Notes under the pieces: model-generated | Databases searched by the model: none | What the model was told of the DNA's origin: nothing | What the model saw: only the letters and a program-made list of their open reading frames with translations | In this document: positions 34,716-41,779 of the stretch, piece by piece | Layout: every line of letters starts with the position of its first letter | How positions within the stretch are numbered: position 1 is the first letter of the stretch | Translations under genes and position numbers: made by a program | Assembly (NCBI GenBank): GCA_034440615.1 | Contig: JAOTOM010005099.1 | Span: forward strand, 414,501-478,500 | Reading direction: 5' to 3' | DNA length: 64,000 nucleotides | From: Ashinkailepas kermadecensis | Taxonomy: Eukaryota; Arthropoda; Thecostraca; Neolepadidae

Positions 34716-35119
34716 AAGCATCACTCCGCCTCATCACCGTACACGTTGGCGTATGCACCGTGAGATGGTTCTGTCCTTGGCTGAGGAGCAGCGCCCATTT
34801 CGCCGAATGTCACCTCAGGGCCGCTGGTTCACCACTGTTCCCTGACCGTCCGGCCGTTAACCCTGCGTCCCGTCTGGTCGGCAGGGTGTTCTACAAGGTG
34901 AAGAGCCGCAACGCGCACATGAAGTCGCACCGTCCGCCGGACGCCGAGTCGAAGCGGAAGGGCTCGCAGCAGCGGCACACGCCGCCGTCGCCGCAGTCGC
35001 AGCGGCCGCCGCCGGGCCGCGGCAAGATGTCGGGCGGCCACCACATGAGCGAGGTGCCCTGCCTCGAGCCGCCCATGTTGTCGTTACCGTCGCAGGGCTA
35101 CGTCATCCCCAACATGTGA
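4914..35119 (+). CDS. ELM2-SANT-C2H2 chromatin protein (TRERF1/MIDEAS/ZNF541-like), spliced, 5' partial
   Basis: Seven exons (4914-5117, 9077-9180, 14515-14679, 21555-21767, 24052-24129, 34218-34375, 34885-35119) join in phase with GT-AG borders into a 384-residue C-terminal part; earlier exons lie upstream of the window or were not recognised. Order: ELM2 domain (about residues 23-105), SANT domain (about 132-180), a low-complexity Pro-rich linker, one C2H2 finger (C302, C305, H318, H322) and a basic, Pro/Ser-rich tail. This order is known from vertebrate TRERF1, MIDEAS and ZNF541, where ELM2-SANT binds HDAC1/2 (MIDEAS is the scaffold of the MiDAC deacetylase complex). A nuclear corepressor role is inferred from the family. 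The gene spans over 30 kb for 1.16 kb of coding sequence. RCOR, MIER and MTA proteins also carry ELM2-SANT, but the C-terminal finger with the KSRNAHMK motif favours the TRERF1 group. Which paralogue it equals is undecided. Confidence 0.85.
5168..5284. repeat. (CA)n/(TA)n microsatellite
   Basis: An imperfect CA run turns into a pure TA run of about 70 bp, 50 bp downstream of the exon A donor. Confidence 0.96.
5384..6392. repeat. 51-bp minisatellite, about 19 units
   Basis: The unit begins GTCCACTGTGCCGTGGCGTG and repeats every 51 bp from 5385, with two longer partial duplications near 6240 and 6310. All frames stay open because the period is a multiple of three. Each unit contains a TTG|GTGAGC donor-like and a CCCCAG acceptor-like string. 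It lies in intron A-B. Confidence 0.95.
6770..6955. repeat. Dispersed repeat fragment (GGCGCCTTCGGCTGAAAAT family)
   Basis: The motifs GGGGCGCCTTCGGCTGAAAA and GGGTGCACTCGAG recur in diverged form at 49330-49540, which identifies a dispersed family. Just upstream (6495-6740) are short imperfect duplications such as AGGGGGCCTTCTGCGGCC and TTCATGAACACAAG. Confidence 0.55.
6956..8544. other. Intron sequence, no gene recognised
   Basis: No reading frame with coding character is present. The stretch GTAGTGGATGCAAAGGACCT at 7620 resembles the decayed terminus of a hAT-like element, but no partner end was found. Confidence 0.4.
8545..8800. repeat. Diverged tandem duplication, period about 117 bp
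   Basis: Two imperfect copies are aligned by CAACAAGCC/CAATAAGCC (8583 and 8700), ATTCTGTCG/GTTCTGTCG and TTCTGATTTCTGG/TCCGACTTCTGG. Confidence 0.65.
9077..9180 (+). CDS. Exon B: C-terminal half of ELM2 domain
   Basis: The acceptor is CTGACCCCAG at 9076 and the donor AACATCAAG|GTACGT at 9181. It supplies the two bases needed by exon A and then reads the helical end of ELM2, including [17 protein letters not shown], equivalent to the ALH-L...G-(D/N)(I/V) segment of the family. It ends on a codon boundary. The donor lies at the start of a minisatellite whose units copy the splice site. Confidence 0.85.
9181..9565. repeat. Splice-donor minisatellite (43/40-bp units)
   Basis: The exon B donor CAAG|GTACGT at 9181 is followed by eight further copies of the same string with GT at 9224, 9267, 9310, 9353, 9393, 9436, 9476 and 9516, so spacing is 43 or 40 bp. 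Each unit also carries a GCAGGTGTACGTGACG segment. The last three exon bases plus the intron start appear to be the repeated seed. Confidence 0.94.
9566..10249. other. Intron sequence, no gene recognised
   Basis: Nothing supportable apart from a short CTGTCTGTATGTCTGG low-complexity stretch near 9835-9900. Confidence 0.4.
10250..10335 (+). repeat. GT run and G-tract, potential G-quadruplex
   Basis: A GTGTGTGTGTG run is followed by more than eight runs of three or more G (GGGTGGGTGGGTGGGG at its core) on the strand transcribed as intron B-C. Confidence 0.75.
11160..11332 (+). mobile_element. tRNA-derived SINE, copy 2, with 10-bp target duplication
   Basis: Same family as 4139-4295: box A-like TGGTCTAGGGGTAAGATG, box B-like GGGTTCGAGTCTCACC, same body and a tail of AACCAATAACCAACC. 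Perfect direct repeats GTACACACTC lie at 11150-11159 and 11333-11342. Confidence 0.94.
11355..11640. repeat. Degenerate ACAT/ATGC low-complexity array
   Basis: Imperfect CATGCATGCATG, ATACATCCATGCATACATTC and related strings recur. All frames are open or nearly so and have no coding meaning. Confidence 0.85.
11965..14514. repeat. Splice-acceptor minisatellite, 49 exact 51-bp units plus one diverged unit
   Basis: Units start GGTTGTCTGGTGTGGAGTTG and end GGCTGTGGTGCCCAG. The distance from the first CCCAG boundary (12015) to the exon C border (14514) is 2499 bp, exactly 49 x 51, so there is no net insertion or deletion. The last unit (14464-14514) ends in GTGATGTCCAG and is the real 3' splice site of exon C. 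About 35 units carry CACGTG; most others have CACCTG or CACTTG. Long open frames on both strands follow from the 17-codon period. Confidence 0.96.
14515..14679 (+). CDS. Exon C: end of ELM2 and first part of SANT domain
   Basis: The 55 codons run from GACGCC, directly after the last unit of the 51-bp minisatellite (acceptor GTGATGTCCAG), to AAGGAG before donor GTGGGT at 14680. The product contains SDHPLLAL, like the SHPLADY segment of relatives, and the first SANT helices with [17 protein letters not shown] followed by DKDF. Both borders are on codon boundaries. Confidence 0.86.
14765..14792. repeat. Perfect 28-bp palindrome
   Basis: GATCATGCCATGTG is followed directly by its reverse complement, 85 bp after the exon C donor. 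It could form a 14-bp hairpin with no loop. Confidence 0.9.
14855..15330 (+). pseudogene. Penelope-like retroelement remnant with GIY-YIG endonuclease
   Basis: One frame reads [18 protein letters not shown] and then RCHTCRSG. After a frameshift in the A8 run at 15008-15015, the next frame reads [20 protein letters not shown] and RLRFNEHI, later RKIAES, a TGA stop at 15256, and [10 protein letters not shown] with TTSWPIL. The C-x2-C before TYTGET, the following R---R--EH and the final LN are the pattern of the C-terminal GIY-YIG endonuclease of Penelope-like elements. The reverse transcriptase core is missing. It is a dead fragment in intron C-D. Confidence 0.82.
15331..18053. other. Intron C-D, no gene recognised
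   Basis: AT-rich up to about 16300, then GC-rich. A short direct duplication (GCAAGTGTCAGCACAAAAAC) occurs at about 16346 and 16378. A diverged single copy of the 72-bp repeat at 18054 lies at about 17570-17650. No exon fits gene 1 here. Confidence 0.4.
18054..18425. repeat. 72-bp minisatellite, about five units
   Basis: AGTGGTCCGGCTGAGAAC recurs at 18074, 18146, 18218 and on, with TCTTCACCTGTCTTCACCCC between. The last unit is diverged. Confidence 0.93.
19110..19270. repeat. GC-rich repeat, period about 58 bp, about three units
   Basis: GGACCAGCGGACCGCCGCC and TGGACCGGCCCCGGTT recur. A 9-bp CACGATGCC triplet lies at 19830-19857. The flanking intron (18426-20970) has no recognisable gene although it is GC-rich and open in several frames. 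Confidence 0.75.
20825..21190 (+). mobile_element. Possible old tRNA-derived SINE
   Basis: A box B-like GAGTTCGAGTCCTAC lies at 20890. CGGTGCATTGGCGGCACGCT at about 20987 is shared, with few differences, with the poly(A)-tailed element near 45660. No target duplication was found, and the ends are uncertain. Confidence 0.4.
21555..21767 (+). CDS. Exon D: last SANT helix and Pro-rich linker
   Basis: The acceptor is CCCTCGACAG and the donor CAGCCG|GTGAGA; 71 codons in phase 0. It opens with [18 protein letters not shown], matching the K-T-QCV-(E/Q)(Y/F)Y--WK recognition helix of TRERF1-type SANT domains. A basic segment rich in Arg, Gln and Glu follows, then a polyproline run and a His/Pro stretch typical of disordered linkers. 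Confidence 0.86.
21768..23394. other. Intron D-E, no gene recognised
   Basis: No coding exon fits. Near 22835 a TTCGAACCCACGACTT string could be a reversed tRNA-type box B of an old SINE, but no body or target duplication supports it. Confidence 0.35.
23395..23785. repeat. 34-bp minisatellite rich in GGTACCGGT
   Basis: GTACAGGTCCGATGTGGTGG recurs at 23661, 23695 and 23729 (period 34), diverging upstream. Each unit carries overlapping GGTACC/ACCGGT palindromes. It ends about 265 bp before exon E. Confidence 0.9.
24052..24129 (+). CDS. Exon E: short linker exon
   Basis: Acceptor GTCCACAG at 24051 and donor ACTGCG|GTGAGG at 24130 enclose 26 codons in phase 0 that read a Tyr/Pro-rich segment ([10 protein letters not shown] and SYPSDYSD). 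There is no domain match. It is included because both splice sites are good, its phase fits exons D and F, and its composition suits the linker. Confidence 0.68.
24142..24475. repeat. 40-bp minisatellite after exon E
   Basis: Units of AGACCGTCACACCACAGCTA plus GACACCAGTCCCGCCACACC start 12 bp downstream of the exon E donor. Some units are partial. Confidence 0.92.
24476..25871. other. Intron E-F, no gene recognised
   Basis: Short open frames only. TTAATGTTACC-type AT-rich sequence and a GGGGGCACTTGCCCCC inverted repeat at 24776 may be transposon debris. Confidence 0.35.
25872..25941. repeat. 35-bp tandem duplication
   Basis: GCTGGTTAATGGGCTCTGCC and the following CTTCATCTCCTACCC occur twice, 35 bp apart, nearly identical. 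Confidence 0.92.
26386..26641. repeat. (AT)n microsatellite, about 250 bp
   Basis: A TA dinucleotide run, interrupted near 26471-26560. Open frames of Ile/Tyr are artefacts. Confidence 0.97.
26935..27125 (+). repeat. Dispersed repeat, forward copy of an inverted pair
   Basis: TTTTGTTCTAGCATGAA, CCTTTCGATCTGTACATGC and GACGGGGAAGGCC match the reverse complement of 28735-28930 with moderate divergence. Both copies contain short open frames that align as [13 protein letters not shown] and [13 protein letters not shown], so the element may once have been coding. Confidence 0.7.
27195..27560. repeat. 41-bp minisatellite, about nine units
   Basis: CTGGTCGCGGCCACAGCATG plus GACTGCAGTCTTGCCGGAAGG repeats almost without change; one unit has small deletions at 27365-27385. 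Frames shift from unit to unit, giving overlapping open frames. Confidence 0.95.
28277..28456 (+). mobile_element. Second SINE family (class II tRNA-like head) with 10-bp target duplication
   Basis: The head GATGACCGAGTGGCTAAGG resembles the Ser/Leu tRNA 5' half and is followed by a weak box B (GAGTTCAACACTC), a body and an A8 tail. Perfect direct repeats ACTACACGTG lie at 28267-28276 and 28457-28466. The body differs from the SINEs at 4139 and 11160. Confidence 0.88.
28735..28930 (-). repeat. Dispersed repeat, reverse copy of the pair with 26935-27125
   Basis: Read on the minus strand it parallels 26935-27125 in order: TTTTGTTCTGGCATGAA, ACATCACCTGCACCTTTCGA, and GACGGGGCAGGCC. About 1.6 kb lies between the two arms. 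Confidence 0.7.
29040..29290. repeat. 23-bp minisatellite, about ten units
   Basis: AAAGCACTGGCTCACCTCTG plus AGG repeats, alternating GGCTCACC and GACTCACC variants. Confidence 0.93.
29655..29815 (+). repeat. Dispersed repeat copy, paired with 31262-31440
   Basis: GCTATCGTGCATGTGT, TCGAGCTTAA, TTGCGGCTTTAGAATATCC and AGATATCGAT occur in the same order at 31300-31410. The following bases up to 30800 contain no recognised gene. Confidence 0.7.
30820..31200. repeat. 84-bp minisatellite, about 4.5 units
   Basis: ACTGGCTGGCGACCTCTCC recurs at 31013, 31097 and 31181 (period 84). The intervening sequence is CAGCTGGTATCAGAGTGGTA-like. Confidence 0.9.
31262..31440 (+). repeat. Dispersed repeat copy, paired with 29655-29815
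   Basis: A diverged copy of the element described at 29655, ending directly before the TTAA-type MITE at 31467. Confidence 0.7.
31467..32119. mobile_element. TTAA-target MITE (piggyBac-like), 653 bp
   Basis: Perfect 17-bp terminal inverted repeats AGGAAACTAACCACCTT (31467-31483 and its complement at 32103-32119) are flanked by TTAA at 31463-31466 and 32120-32123. There is no transposase frame, so it is non-autonomous. A TTAA duplication is the hallmark of piggyBac transposition. Confidence 0.9.
32124..32896. other. Intron E-F, no gene recognised
   Basis: An open frame at 32162-32512 has no family resemblance and no splice support. A GGGCAGG/ACTAAG-type low-complexity stretch runs from about 32550 to 32690. 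Confidence 0.35.
32903..33426. mobile_element. hAT-like non-autonomous element containing a degenerate GGGGCCC array
   Basis: CAACCAGGGGGCGGGCCATG at the left is mirrored by CCTGGTTG at the right end. GGCCATGGCCCCC and GTGGCCCCCC lie just inside. In between, GAACCAGGGGCCCGCTT-like units of about 22-25 bp repeat in degenerate form. An inverted repeat CCGCTTCGCGGGCC lies at about 32960 and 33008. No convincing target duplication was found. Confidence 0.55.
33530..34150. repeat. 36-bp minisatellite upstream of exon F
   Basis: TGTCGTGTGACACTGCATTG plus TCCTGTACCGACCCCC repeats about 17 times; three units lack the TGTACCGAC part. It ends about 70 bp before the exon F acceptor. Open frames reflect the 12-codon period. 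Confidence 0.95.
34218..34375 (+). CDS. Exon F: linker and first half of C2H2 finger
   Basis: The acceptor is TTTGCCGCAG at 34217 and the donor GGGAA|GTGAGT at 34376. It reads a basic, Ser/Ala-rich linker with an SPTPDKR motif (a possible proline-directed phosphosite by pattern) and ends in [10 protein letters not shown], the Cys half of a zinc finger. The last codon is completed by exon G. Confidence 0.85.
34491..34533. repeat. 10-bp tandem repeat
   Basis: Four copies of TGTATGGCAA, in intron F-G. Confidence 0.9.
34681..34713. repeat. (CA)n microsatellite
   Basis: An uninterrupted CA run of about 31 bp in intron F-G. Confidence 0.96.
34885..35119 (+). CDS. Exon G: second half of C2H2 finger and C-terminus
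   Basis: The acceptor is GGTCGGCAG at 34884. The first G completes the split Lys codon, then [15 protein letters not shown] supplies the two zinc-binding histidines (C-x2-C-x12-H-x3-H overall). A basic Gln/Pro/Ser-rich tail follows, ending in YVIPNM and a TGA at 35117-35119. Confidence 0.87.
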
Positions 35120-37279
35120 TAGCGCCGCCGGGCAGAGTGCGGGTAGCGCGAGGCGGCTAGGTGTCGGCTAGCTCCCGACTAGGACTAGGCAGCGGGCGCG
35201 GGCCGGCCGTCGCCGCCGCGCCCGCGCCTCGCACCCCGGTGTGATGTTCAATGTGATAGTCGCCGGCTTTGCTCGGAGCTTTAACTGGGATGCGGCGGCG
35301 CCAGCACACGGCCCGGCGACGGCGGCGGCGGCGGCGGCGCTGGCGGCGCGGCTCGCACTGAGGCGAGGCGTGGCGCACCGCGCCGCGCCGCGCCGGTCGG
35401 GCCCCCGCCCGGCCCTGGCAACAACACACTCTGGTCCGTGTGGCTCGCACGCAGCCAGGAACCGGGAGCCGGCGCGCCCGGCCCGCCGGCCAGACATCGC
35501 AGCCGTGTGCGGGGCTCGGCACGCGGCTCGGCACGCGCGGCGGCGGGCCAGCCGGCGTCCTCGAGCCTCCGCCAACACCGCCGGCGGCCGCCCGGCCCGG
35601 CCCGGCCCGGCCCCGCCCGTCTGTGTGTGGGTGTGTGTACACGTGGGAGCAGATGACCCGACAACCGCCGGAAAGTGCCCGCCCGGCACCACCCCTGACA
35701 CGCGAGGAAATCAAAACCGGCTGCCGCGGCGCGGCTGACGAGGTCCGGCCGCGTCATCACCACGGCCGGCCGCCGCCTCGTCCTCGCCGCGTATCGTTCA
35801 GATGTCGCGCAAAATCTGAATAACACTGTTGATGTATAAAATTAGCGAGTAAGGGTAGGCGAGTGTAGTCAACCCCTGTGGCCATAATGCGGTGTAGAGC
35901 GACCGCGGCGAGTGCGGCAGGTCGCTCATCCCCGCCTGGAGACTCCCGGCTAATTCCATGGCATTCTCATCCGGAAATCCCGAGAGCGTTCGCGTTGGCT
36001 GTCCGCTATACTTGCCAGAACACCCAAAACTGTAGTGCTGTCACTGTGGAGGAACGCTCAGTGTGCTCTTGGAGCCTGTCTATATAGCTGTTGCGTTTAA
36101 AATCAAAATGTTCGAAGCTTATGAGATGGTTCTGCATGTGAACTTTGTTGGGCATGTCAATGTCATTATGTATGTACAAAGGTCGTGCTCACACATTCTA
36201 TTGCTCCCTTTTTATACCATATACTTGGAGAGGCTGCGGGCTTTCAGGCGGGATAGTATGTTTGTAGAGACAGTGGAGACCGCCTCGTACAGCGTGCCAC
36301 TCTGATTGGTGAGTGTTACCCCTCTCGGGCGGCGGGCGGACGGCGCCGCCGCCGCCGCCGGCAGTCCGCCTGCCGACACCTCTAATGTGCCCGGCGAGTG
36401 CCTTGTGTATTCAGTTTCAGTCTCAGTATTATTCCTTTGCTTCGACGTCACTGCCTTTGGTAGCCGACCGAGTGCGTCTGTTTGCGGCGCGCGCGCGCGC
36501 CAGAGCATAATGGCGGGCCGGCGGCGGCATCGGCTCCGTGTGGCCGGCTCCCGTGGCGTTCTCCCGGCGGTACCGATCTCAGTGCCAGGTGCCGACACCT
36601 GCCCTCCCACCTGCCTGTGTCTCTCCGTTTGTGTGTACGCACGGGTGACGTTTGGTGTTTCGTTGTGCCCACTGCAACGCGCGTCTGCTGTGTATTTGTT
36701 AAGTGCGTTTTGTAAACAGGCATGCCGCGGAATAGCTGTGTGTGCGACTGTAGATTTCCTTTTTATAACTTTTGTATCTTAAATCATGATTAGAGGCTAT
36801 TTATAATACATTGGTTTCGCTGGTGAAAATCCATCTGTCCGTTGCAACCTTGGCTTGCTATACATATTTGGCGAATAGGCACACTATTTTAACTAAGGAG
36901 ATTTTGTATTTGGTAGGGTAAGGTTTTTGAAATCTTTACTATATCGCTGTTGATCTTGTTGTGCCAACATGTACCGTTATGTTGTTTGTTTAAAGAACTA
37001 AAACCCCCATCGTCTCGCTCCGGGGCGGCATTTATGTGATACCTGTGCACGCGGCCACTGGCGGGGGAGGGCAGGCGCGCGGTCCACCGTCGGCCCGCTG
37101 GCGGACACAGTCGGCCCGCCCCGTCCAGCCACCGGCGCGCCAACCACGCCGGCGCCCAGCAGCGCCCGCCGGCGCCCGCCGGCACCCGCCAGCGCCGGCC
37201 CGGAACAACCGGGCTCCCATCTCCGTCTCATCCACTAGTTCAATGTGTGAGTCTATGTGATGGAAGTCGGTACAATAAA
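35120..37279 (+). other. Probable 3' UTR with AATAAA at 37274
   Basis: No open frame with codon character is seen between the TGA of exon G and the AATAAA at 37274-37279, which is followed by GT-rich sequence. The first 700 bases are exceptionally CpG-rich with CGG/CCG runs. A second CGCC run lies at 36340-36365 and a CG repeat near 36485. The exact cleavage site is inferred. Confidence 0.5.
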
Positions 37280-37374
37280 CAGGTGAGGTCAGCGTCGAGT
37301 GTCGTGTTCGCCGCCGGCGCCCGCGCTGCTGGCGTCAGCGCTCGTAGTCAGTCGTCTGCCAACTGTGGCGCCAC

Positions 37375-37485
37375 ACGAGGTCATTATCTCCAGTCGCCCT
37401 GTTAGACGTCACCGTTACGCGTTAGTCACCCTCCCCTGTGACTCCCTGTTAGTCGTCGCCACTACGCGTTAGTCACCCTGCCCTG
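37375..37485. repeat. 47-bp minisatellite, left part
   Basis: TGTTAGTCGTCACCACTACG plus CGTTAGTCACCCTCCCCTGTGACTCCC-type units. The array resumes at 38143 after the MITE. Confidence 0.85.
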
Positions 37486-38142
37486 CATTGGCGAATCTAG
37501 CCCACCGGTTTGAGGGGGGGGGGGGACTTTCGGCTTTCGGCGCCAGCCAACCCCTCCCCTCCCCCAGTGGCATACCTAGGAATTGCATCAGGGATGAGGA
37601 ACGGATTTGGAGGGTACCCGTCCTCCCATTATTTTTGTTTTTTTAAAAGAGCCGGATTTCGACGACTATTTGGCAAAGGGGCCCATTTTGAAAATAATAA
37701 TTAATGACAACATAATGTCCTGTGTGGGGAGCCAGCCTATCTTCACCGTTTCTAAGTCGCCGGACTCTTGTTTTTGTTTAACACAACGTTCACGTTCACG
37801 TTTAACGTCTTGTACCACGTCAACGTTCGTGCACGTGTACACACCGGCGGATCCGATTTTATCAACTCTTGCTGTAAGCATAACTTGAGCAGCATAGAAC
37901 ATTCGATGTGTCAGATTACTATGGTACCATATTGGGCTTCCAAACAAATAGGAAAAAACCTTTAAAATCGGATTTTTTTCTCATCAGGAACGATATTTTG
38001 AACCTCGGCAAAGGCTACTGTATTTTAATTGAAGTTCCTTCTGTTTTTTTTTGGGTGGGGGACAAAGGACACCATGCCCCCTCCTCTATTAAGCACTTCG
38101 GGAGGGCATGGCCGAAACGACCCCTCCCTGGATCCGCCAGTG
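37486..38142. mobile_element. hAT-like MITE inserted in the 47-bp minisatellite
   Basis: Left end CATTGGCGAATCTAG and reverse-complemented right end CACTGGCGGATCCAG match at 12 of 15 positions. The flanking octamers CTGCCCTG and CTCCCCTG (one mismatch) fit the 8-bp duplication of hAT elements. The target CTCCCCTG is part of the surrounding array unit. A CAGTGGCATACC string at 37565 may be a nested second terminus. There is no transposase. Confidence 0.75.
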
Positions 38143-38245
38143 CTCCCCTGTGCATCCCTGTTAGTCGTCACCACTACGCGTCAGTCACCCTCCCCTGTGA
38201 CGCCCTGTTAGACGTCACCACTACACGTCAGTCACCTTCGCCTCC
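38143..38245. repeat. 47-bp minisatellite, right part
   Basis: Continuation of the array at 37375-37485. From here to 38941 nothing further was recognised except AT-rich single-copy sequence. Confidence 0.85.
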
Positions 38246-40773
38246 AACTCCCTGTCCTTTCCCCTTTTCTTTCCTGTGACTCGGCTGGTCTCTAGGATGA
38301 CGCGAGATCTGTATTTTCTGTTGTCATTCGTTACACGTTACGGTCAGCATATGTGTAGTCTTTTACAGAGCAATGAGGCTTTCTGGAACGACCAGACTAC
38401 AAGAATGGCGGAAATAACGCAGATGGAAACATTTTGCAGCAAAACAGCGAGTGATCAGGCGGCACAATGAACCAGCCAATCAAAGCCAACCAGTCAATCA
38501 CAAATCAAAGTAAAAAAGCCATCAGGGAGTAGTTGACTGCTGGCTTTCCGCCTGATCAGAGCAGTGCTGCAAGCCAGCAGCGAGCGCGTTCGGGCCCGTG
38601 AACGTCCTCGTGGTCAAGATGCAAGTGGCGCTAGAGGGCCAACACAGTGTCGATCTTCGTTGGTGGTGGCGCCACCGATCCGTTAGCTTCCCGGAGGTGC
38701 CGTTACCTACCGCGTCCAATGATATTGCGAAGACTCAATGTTCACTCTGCTCTGGATATTGGTTAATAGATACGTGCATACAAGGTCGCTAATGTCGGTA
38801 AACGATCGCGACATATCATGGTTTTCCGATCGAATATTCGCATGCAGCATATGTAGGTACTTAGGTAAGATGCCTGTGGGGCGGTCAGAGTGACCAGTGG
38901 TACTGGCACCTAACGGTAGAGAAAGCAGTACGGGATAGAAGGGGTCTGTTCCCGTCGCTCCACTAACCTCCACAAACCTCCACTGGTCGTTCCCGTCGCA
39001 AATCCAGTGGAGATTTTTCCTCCACCAACCTCCACCAGTGGAGCAAAAGCTCCACCAGCCAAGAAGCAGGGTCCAATCGTGATTTTTCAGTTGAGCTCAA
39101 TCACAGCGCACTTGCGCCATATATTTGCGCGTAAACAACGTCCTCCATCATACAAATTTCATCTGCATGCATCAACTGAATACCAGGATCATCCTTCGCA
39201 AAGGAAATGTGAAATTAATACAACTATGAATAGTAATCGAAGTAACAGATGCAGACCACAGATGCATACCTCATTCGGTCTAAGGGAAGATGTTACTTAC
39301 CGGCCGGATCCGCCGCAATTACCGTGCCCAGAAGTGCCGCCGTTCTCCCGGCGCCGACTAAAATCCTACTCGAGCCCAGGGCCTTGCTCGAGCCCGATCG
39401 ACGAGGTCGGGCAAGTTGAGATGAGGAAGTCAGCATCGGGTAAAGAAGCGCCTCGGGGCAGAGGGAGCCCGGCGGGTCCAGACACGAGATTATATGCTGT
39501 ACGTTAAGAAGGCATGCTGTAACCAGGGGCGTCGATTTGTATCCTTTTGCGGGGGCCATGGCCCCCCCAATGCTGATCTTGGCCCCCCCAATGTTGATTT
39601 GGGCCCCCCCAATAACCCATGCTATTTTTATGCTGATAAAAAGCTAAAGGAAAAAAAAGAAGAAAAACACTGTGTTAGGTACATAGACAACTTAGTTGAT
39701 GTCAACCAGCACATTTTGTACTGAAAAACAACAGATTTGGATTAGATAGTGGACTGAGTATCCAACTTTTGCTACACAATTCAAAATTATGTGCAAAAAA
39801 AACAAAATAGCTAGATTTCCCTCCACTGTGCAAGGAAAACTTACGCCATAAAATGTTGATTCGCTGATGATGCATTTTAAACCAGATTGTCTTCTTTTTT
39901 TTTAAATTAAGCCACAAAACAACAATTGGATTGTCATACTGATGTTTGTACACACCACCAATGGCAAAACCGCACACATGTGAGCTTAAACAGGAAAAAA
40001 TCCATTCTTAATTTCCAGTCATTGTCAAACTTGCATTGTCCAGTGAACAGCAGACAATCATCCTTGAGATTGTGGATATGCAAACTATAATTATCTTCAG
40101 CAGCCCACCTATCACACCATCAGCTTGATATTTACCTAGGTACCTACCTAAATGCCCAATAACAATGCATGCATTCAATATTGATATGGGGAAAACGAGA
40201 GCCATGTGTGGGCAAATCTGCCAGCTTATGATGCCATGACAGAGAAAACTCAGCAAGAAGCTGCATGGCCACTGCAATATAATTGGTATTCCTAAAAGAA
40301 TAAAAAAAGAAAGCTATGGCTCACATGACTTTTAAGCAAACCTTAGTCATCCACGACCAATGCTATACAAGACAAATAGCCTTGACAAGCCCAATGTCTC
40401 GTACGCCGCAAAAACACCATTATTAAACGCCGCAAAAATACCATTATTTTAAAAGGTACACCAAAGTCGCATTCAAACCTTGATGACGTCACAGGTTTTT
40501 ATTCGTATATTGCAGAAATTGGTAGCATCAGGCAAGTTTCAATTTAACTGCATGGGGGAGTGACTTTTTCAGGCGTACCGGACCACAGAGGTAATTTGCG
40601 CCACCTTTTTTGAAGCGAGTACGTTACATGTCTGACTATAAAAGCGGGTGTTTGCGATCAAGGTGCAGGCATGTGGACGTTTACATAAAGGGAATTTTAC
40701 GTTACAGTTTGTGTTATATTTTAGGCGCTGAAGGCGGGGCTAGGATGGGGACATCCCCCTAATGTCTAGATGG

Positions 40774-41212
40774 CAGGGGCGTCGATTTGTATCCTTTTGT
40801 GGGGGCCAGGGCCCCACCAGTGTTGATCTTGGCCCCTCCAATGTTGATTTGGCCCCCCCAATAACATATGCTATTTTTATGCTCATAAAAAAGTTGAAGA
40901 AAAAAAGAAGAAAAACACCATGTTAACATTCCATGTACATAGAAAATGTAGTTGATGTTAACCAGCACATTTTGTAATTAAAAAAACAGATTTGGGTTAG
41001 ATAGTGGACTGACTCTCCACCTTTTGCTACAAAATTCAAAATGGTGTGCACAAAAACCAATTGTCATTGTCAAACTTGCATACAATCCAGTCCCGTGAAC
41101 AACAATCAGTTATCATTGAGAGTGTGGATATACAAACTATAATTAACCTCAACAGCCCACTCATCACACTATCAGTTTGATATTTGCCTGGTACCTAGGC
41201 ACCTAGGTACAT
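40774..41212 (+). mobile_element. Nested copy of the CAGGGGCGTCGATTT element (5' part)
   Basis: It repeats the first 0.75 kb of the element at 39524 with deletions: CAGGGGCGTCGATTTGTATC start, CCAATGTTGATTTGG, TTATGCTCATAAAAAAG, GATAGTGGACTGACTCTCC and the ATTGTCAAACTTGC region all keep their order. Confidence 0.85.
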
Positions 41213-41213
41213 G

Positions 41214-41298
41214 CTGCAGAAAGACTTAGAAGAGCTTGTGAAGTGGTCCAAAAATGGCAGATGAAATTAAATTTTGATAAGTGCAAAATCATGCATGT
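41214..41298 (+). pseudogene. LINE reverse transcriptase fragment
   Basis: With one frameshift it reads LQKDLEELVKWS and WQMKLNFDKCKIMHV. This parallels LEDLKKWADQWQM and KCKVMHL in the LINE at 54400-58320. It is trapped between two copies of the hAT-like repeat. Confidence 0.82.
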
Positions 41299-41301
41299 AT
41301 G

Positions 41302-41608
41302 CAGGGGCGTCGATTTGTATCCTTTTGTGGGGCCCCACCAATGTTGATCTTGCCCCCCCCCCAATGTTGATTTGGGCCCCCCAATAACCTATGCTATTTT
41401 ATGCTGATAAGAAAGCTAAAGGGAAAAAATGAAAAACACCATGCTAAGTAGAAACATTGATGTTAACCAGCACATTTTGTACTGAATAGAAACAGACTTG
41501 GATTAGATAGTGGACTGACTCTCCACCTTTTGCTGAAAAATTTAAAACTGTGTGCAAAAACAAACAAAACAGCTGGAATTCCCTCCACTGTGGAAGTACA
41601 GCTTACAT
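41302..41608 (+). mobile_element. Nested copy of the CAGGGGCGTCGATTT element (5' part)
   Basis: A third copy: CAGGGGCGTCGATTTGTATC, then the TTTTGCTGAAAAATTTAAAA region, ending near 41608 before a GGTTGGTTGGTTGG tract. A fourth, 20-base piece starts at 42476. A GGTTATTTGGGTTTACTGGC stretch here has a diverged relative at 45497. Confidence 0.82.
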
Positions 41609-41779
41609 CTTTCTGGGTTGGTTGGTTGGTTATTTGGGTTTACTGGCGCATTGACTGCGTTGGTCATACAGCGCCCATACAACTTTTCTTGTTCCCACCT
41701 TAAAGCACAATAATACCCAAAAGCTTCCGAAAAATATTACAACCATGTTCACAAAAATATAATTTTGTATTCAAAATCA

